Part shown: piece after piece, positions 4,784 through 6,499 of the stretch | Layout of the letters: every line of letters begins with the position of its first letter | Numbering within the stretch: the stretch's first letter is position 1 | DNA from: Candidatus Methanoprimaticola hominis | Lineage (GTDB): Archaea > Thermoplasmatota > Thermoplasmata > Methanomassiliicoccales > Methanomethylophilaceae | Direction of reading: 5' to 3' | NCBI GenBank assembly: GCA_006954465.1 | Contig: LVVU01000065.1 | Location: 1-6,499, forward strand | DNA: 6,499 nt | Position numbers and translations under genes: made by a program | Notes under the pieces: model-generated | Seen by the model: only the letters and a program-made list of their open reading frames with translations | Databases searched by the model: none | What the model was told of the DNA's origin: nothing

Positions 4784-6499
4784 TCACATCTCCTCGGGAG
4801 CGCCCATGCCGAGGCAGTCCAGCACATCGGCCATGACCGTCTTGGCGCACTCCACGAGCGTGAGCCTCGCATCCCTGCGAGGTCCGGCGTCCAGGACGGA
4901 TACGGCCGCGTAGAACTGGTTGAACGCGACGGCCACATCGTGTCCGTATGCCGGGAGCAGATGGATCCTCTTGCCGTCTCCGGCCTGCTTCAGGACCTCC
5001 TCGTATCTGGAGAGGACCTTCACGAGGTTGATCTCGAACCTGTCGTCGAGCAGGGATGGGTCGGCCACGCGCTCGAAGGAGCCCGCCTTCCTCAGCATGC
5101 TGCACGCCCTGGCGTGCACGTACTGGAGGTAGGGTCCGGAGTTCCCGTCGAAGTTGAGCGCCTCGCTCCACTTGAACACGAACTGCTTCTCGGGCTGGAC
5201 GCGGACGATGTTGTACCTGATCGCTCCGACACCGACGATGCGGGCGATCTCCCTCATCCTCTCCTCGCTCATATCCGATCCGCGGACCTCGGTCCTGGAC
5301 CTGATCTCCTGGTAGGCGTGCTCCACGGCCTCGTCGATGAGATCGTCGAGATAGACGACGACACCCCTCCTGGTGGACATCTTGCCCTCGGGGAGGGAGA
5401 CGAACGCGTAGAACAGGGGCTCGGGCTTCTTCTCGGAGCCGAGGATCTCCAGGGCGGCGCAGAGCTGCTGGGATCCGAGCTTCTGGTCCTCTCCGAGCAC
5501 GTCTATGACGCGGTCGGCCCTGGTGAACTTGTCCAGATGGTATGCGAGGTCGCGGGTGGTGTACAGGGTGGTCCCGTCGGACCTGGTGAATGTGAACTTG
5601 GTGTTCTTCCCCTGGATGCCGAAGTCCTTCAGATCGACGAAGCATGCCCCGTCGTCGGTCCTTCCGGCGTACTCCGAGGAGTTGAGCCTGTCGACCACGT
5701 CCCTGGCGGACCCGTCCTCGATGAACCTGGACTCCCAGGTGTAGGTGTCGAGGGTGACGTTGATCGCCGCGAGGGTCTCCTTGAGACCTCTCAGCATGGC
5801 CTCCGCAGTCTTGCGGACGGACGAGATGACCTCCTTGTCCCCTGCCTCGAACCTACGGAGCATGTCCGCGATCTCGGCCTGGACCTCGGGGTCGGACTCC
5901 ATGCGCCTGTTGGCGACACGGTACTTGGCGACGAGCCTGTGGTCGGTCTTGTCCCTCTCCTTCTCGTTCTCGGCCGCCTTGGCGTGGGCCTCGCGCTCCG
6001 CCTCGGCCTCCTCGTCGGAGACGTTATTGACCCCCCAGGTGAGGATGACGACCTGCTTCCCCACGTCGTTGACGTAGTACTCGGTGGAGACCTGGTGGCC
6101 GCACCTCTTCAGGCACCTGGCCAGCGTGTCCCCGATGATGGGGTTCCTCGCCCTTCCCACATGGATGGGTCCGGTGGGGTTGGTGGAGGTGTGCTCCACG
6201 TTGACCCTCTGCCCGGTGGAGGGCATGGTTCCGCAGTCCTTCCCGCGGGCGATGATGTCCTCCAGGACCTCCTTCACCATGGGTGCGGGGTCGGCGGTGA
6301 AGTTCAGGTATCCGTTCTTGGCGGAGACCTCCTTGATGAGCCCCGAGGGGGAGATGGCGGCGGCCAGCTCCTCTGCGATGGCGGCGGGCGCCTTCCTCAG
6401 CGCCTTGGACATCGTGAAACAGGGGACCGAGAGGTCGGATCCCTCGAGAGCAGAGGGCTCGACCGTGAACTGCAGGTCGGCGGCGCCCATGGCGGACAG
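4784..6499 (-). CDS. argS: Arginyl-tRNA synthetase (N-terminus outside window)
   Basis: This class I synthetase charges tRNA-Arg with arginine using ATP in the cytoplasm. Numbering is from the first in-window Met (6490). The frame is open through base 6499. The visible start, MGAADLQFTVEP, already lies inside the family's N-terminal tRNA-binding (Add-1) domain, so the real start is probably about 20-30 codons upstream, outside the window. Visible motifs are NPTGPIHVGRARNP (104-117), with HVGR (110-113) as the HIGH motif, YYVNDVGKQ (138-146), TTRDLAYHLDKF (311-322), VLGEDQKLGSQQL (331-343), and the KMSKS loop as GKMSTRRG (369-376). The anticodon-binding DALR-type domain includes LNFDGNSGPYLQYVHAR (445-461), and the end LGMGAPEEM matches the usual ArgRS C-terminus. 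A charged insert of E, A and K (159-180) lies in the catalytic half. The gene stops with TGA one base before the GNAT ATG, making a coupled pair. Codon use is GC-rich and typical of the window. Confidence 0.96.
   Translation of the reverse strand: MSAMGAADLQFTVEPSALEGSDLSVPCFTMSKALRKAPAAIAEELAAAISPSGLIKEVSAKNGYLNFTADPAPMVKEVLEDIIARGKDCGTMPSTGQRVNVEHTSTNPTGPIHVGRARNPIIGDTLARCLKRCGHQVSTEYYVNDVGKQVVILTWGVNNVSDEEAEAEREAHAKAAENEKERDKTDHRLVAKYRVANRRMESDPEVQAEIADMLRRFEAGDKEVISSVRKTAEAMLRGLKETLAAINVTLDTYTWESRFIEDGSARDVVDRLNSSEYAGRTDDGACFVDLKDFGIQGKNTKFTFTRSDGTTLYTTRDLAYHLDKFTRADRVIDVLGEDQKLGSQQLCAALEILGSEKKPEPLFYAFVSLPEGKMSTRRGVVVYLDDLIDEAVEHAYQEIRSRTEVRGSDMSEERMREIARIVGVGAIRYNIVRVQPEKQFVFKWSEALNFDGNSGPYLQYVHARACSMLRKAGSFERVADPSLLDDRFEINLVKVLSRYEEVLKQAGDGKRIHLLPAYGHDVAVAFNQFYAAVSVLDAGPRRDARLTLVECAKTVMADVLDCLGMGAPEEM

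Noticed and set aside
1..6499. CRISPR array, insertion sequence or prophage
   Set aside because: No regularly spaced direct repeats, transposase, integrase or phage structural motifs are visible.

Overview
The window looks like euryarchaeal chromosomal DNA, most plausibly from a host-associated member of the Methanomassiliicoccales (Methanomethylophilaceae-like). Three things suggest this. PurP is the archaeal-type formate-dependent enzyme of purine synthesis. The arginyl-tRNA synthetase is of the archaeal/class I type. A large DUF1703 'AAA-ATPase-like plus PD-(D/E)XK' gene is present, a family I know to be abundant in gut methanogens and anaerobes. The four confident genes whose ends are visible all stop with TGA (one followed at once by an in-frame TAA). 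That fits a lineage that avoids TAG, but four genes are weak evidence. The taxonomic placement is inference.

Layout. Bases 1-458 carry no confident gene: an AT-rich stretch with a TATA-like element, a doubtful 56-codon ORF (195-365), small dyads and then the purP promoter. On the + strand, purP (459-1616) is followed after 10 bases by a gene for a small secreted or membrane-anchored protein with a C-terminal transmembrane helix (1627-2265). The two look like one transcription unit, ending at a strong GC-rich hairpin (2274-2295). That hairpin also lies just beyond the end of the converging gene and may serve both strands.

On the - strand, read from the right, argS (partial, its N-terminus lies outside the window) is coupled with a 1-base gap to a GNAT acetyltransferase gene. 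The GNAT frame continues about 65 codons beyond the recognisable fold, through two hairpins, and ends in the promoter region of the next - strand gene. That gene is the long DUF1703 protein (2306-4072, start chosen by ribosome binding site), which has visibly lower G+C than its neighbours.

Functionally this is housekeeping (purine synthesis, tRNA charging, probable protein or small-molecule acetylation) beside one accessory, probably transferred or family-expanded gene and one unrecognised membrane protein. I did not find a convincing new multi-gene system. The points most worth a second look are the GNAT tail, the membrane protein beside purP, the DUF1703 gene's start and composition, and the small upstream ORF.
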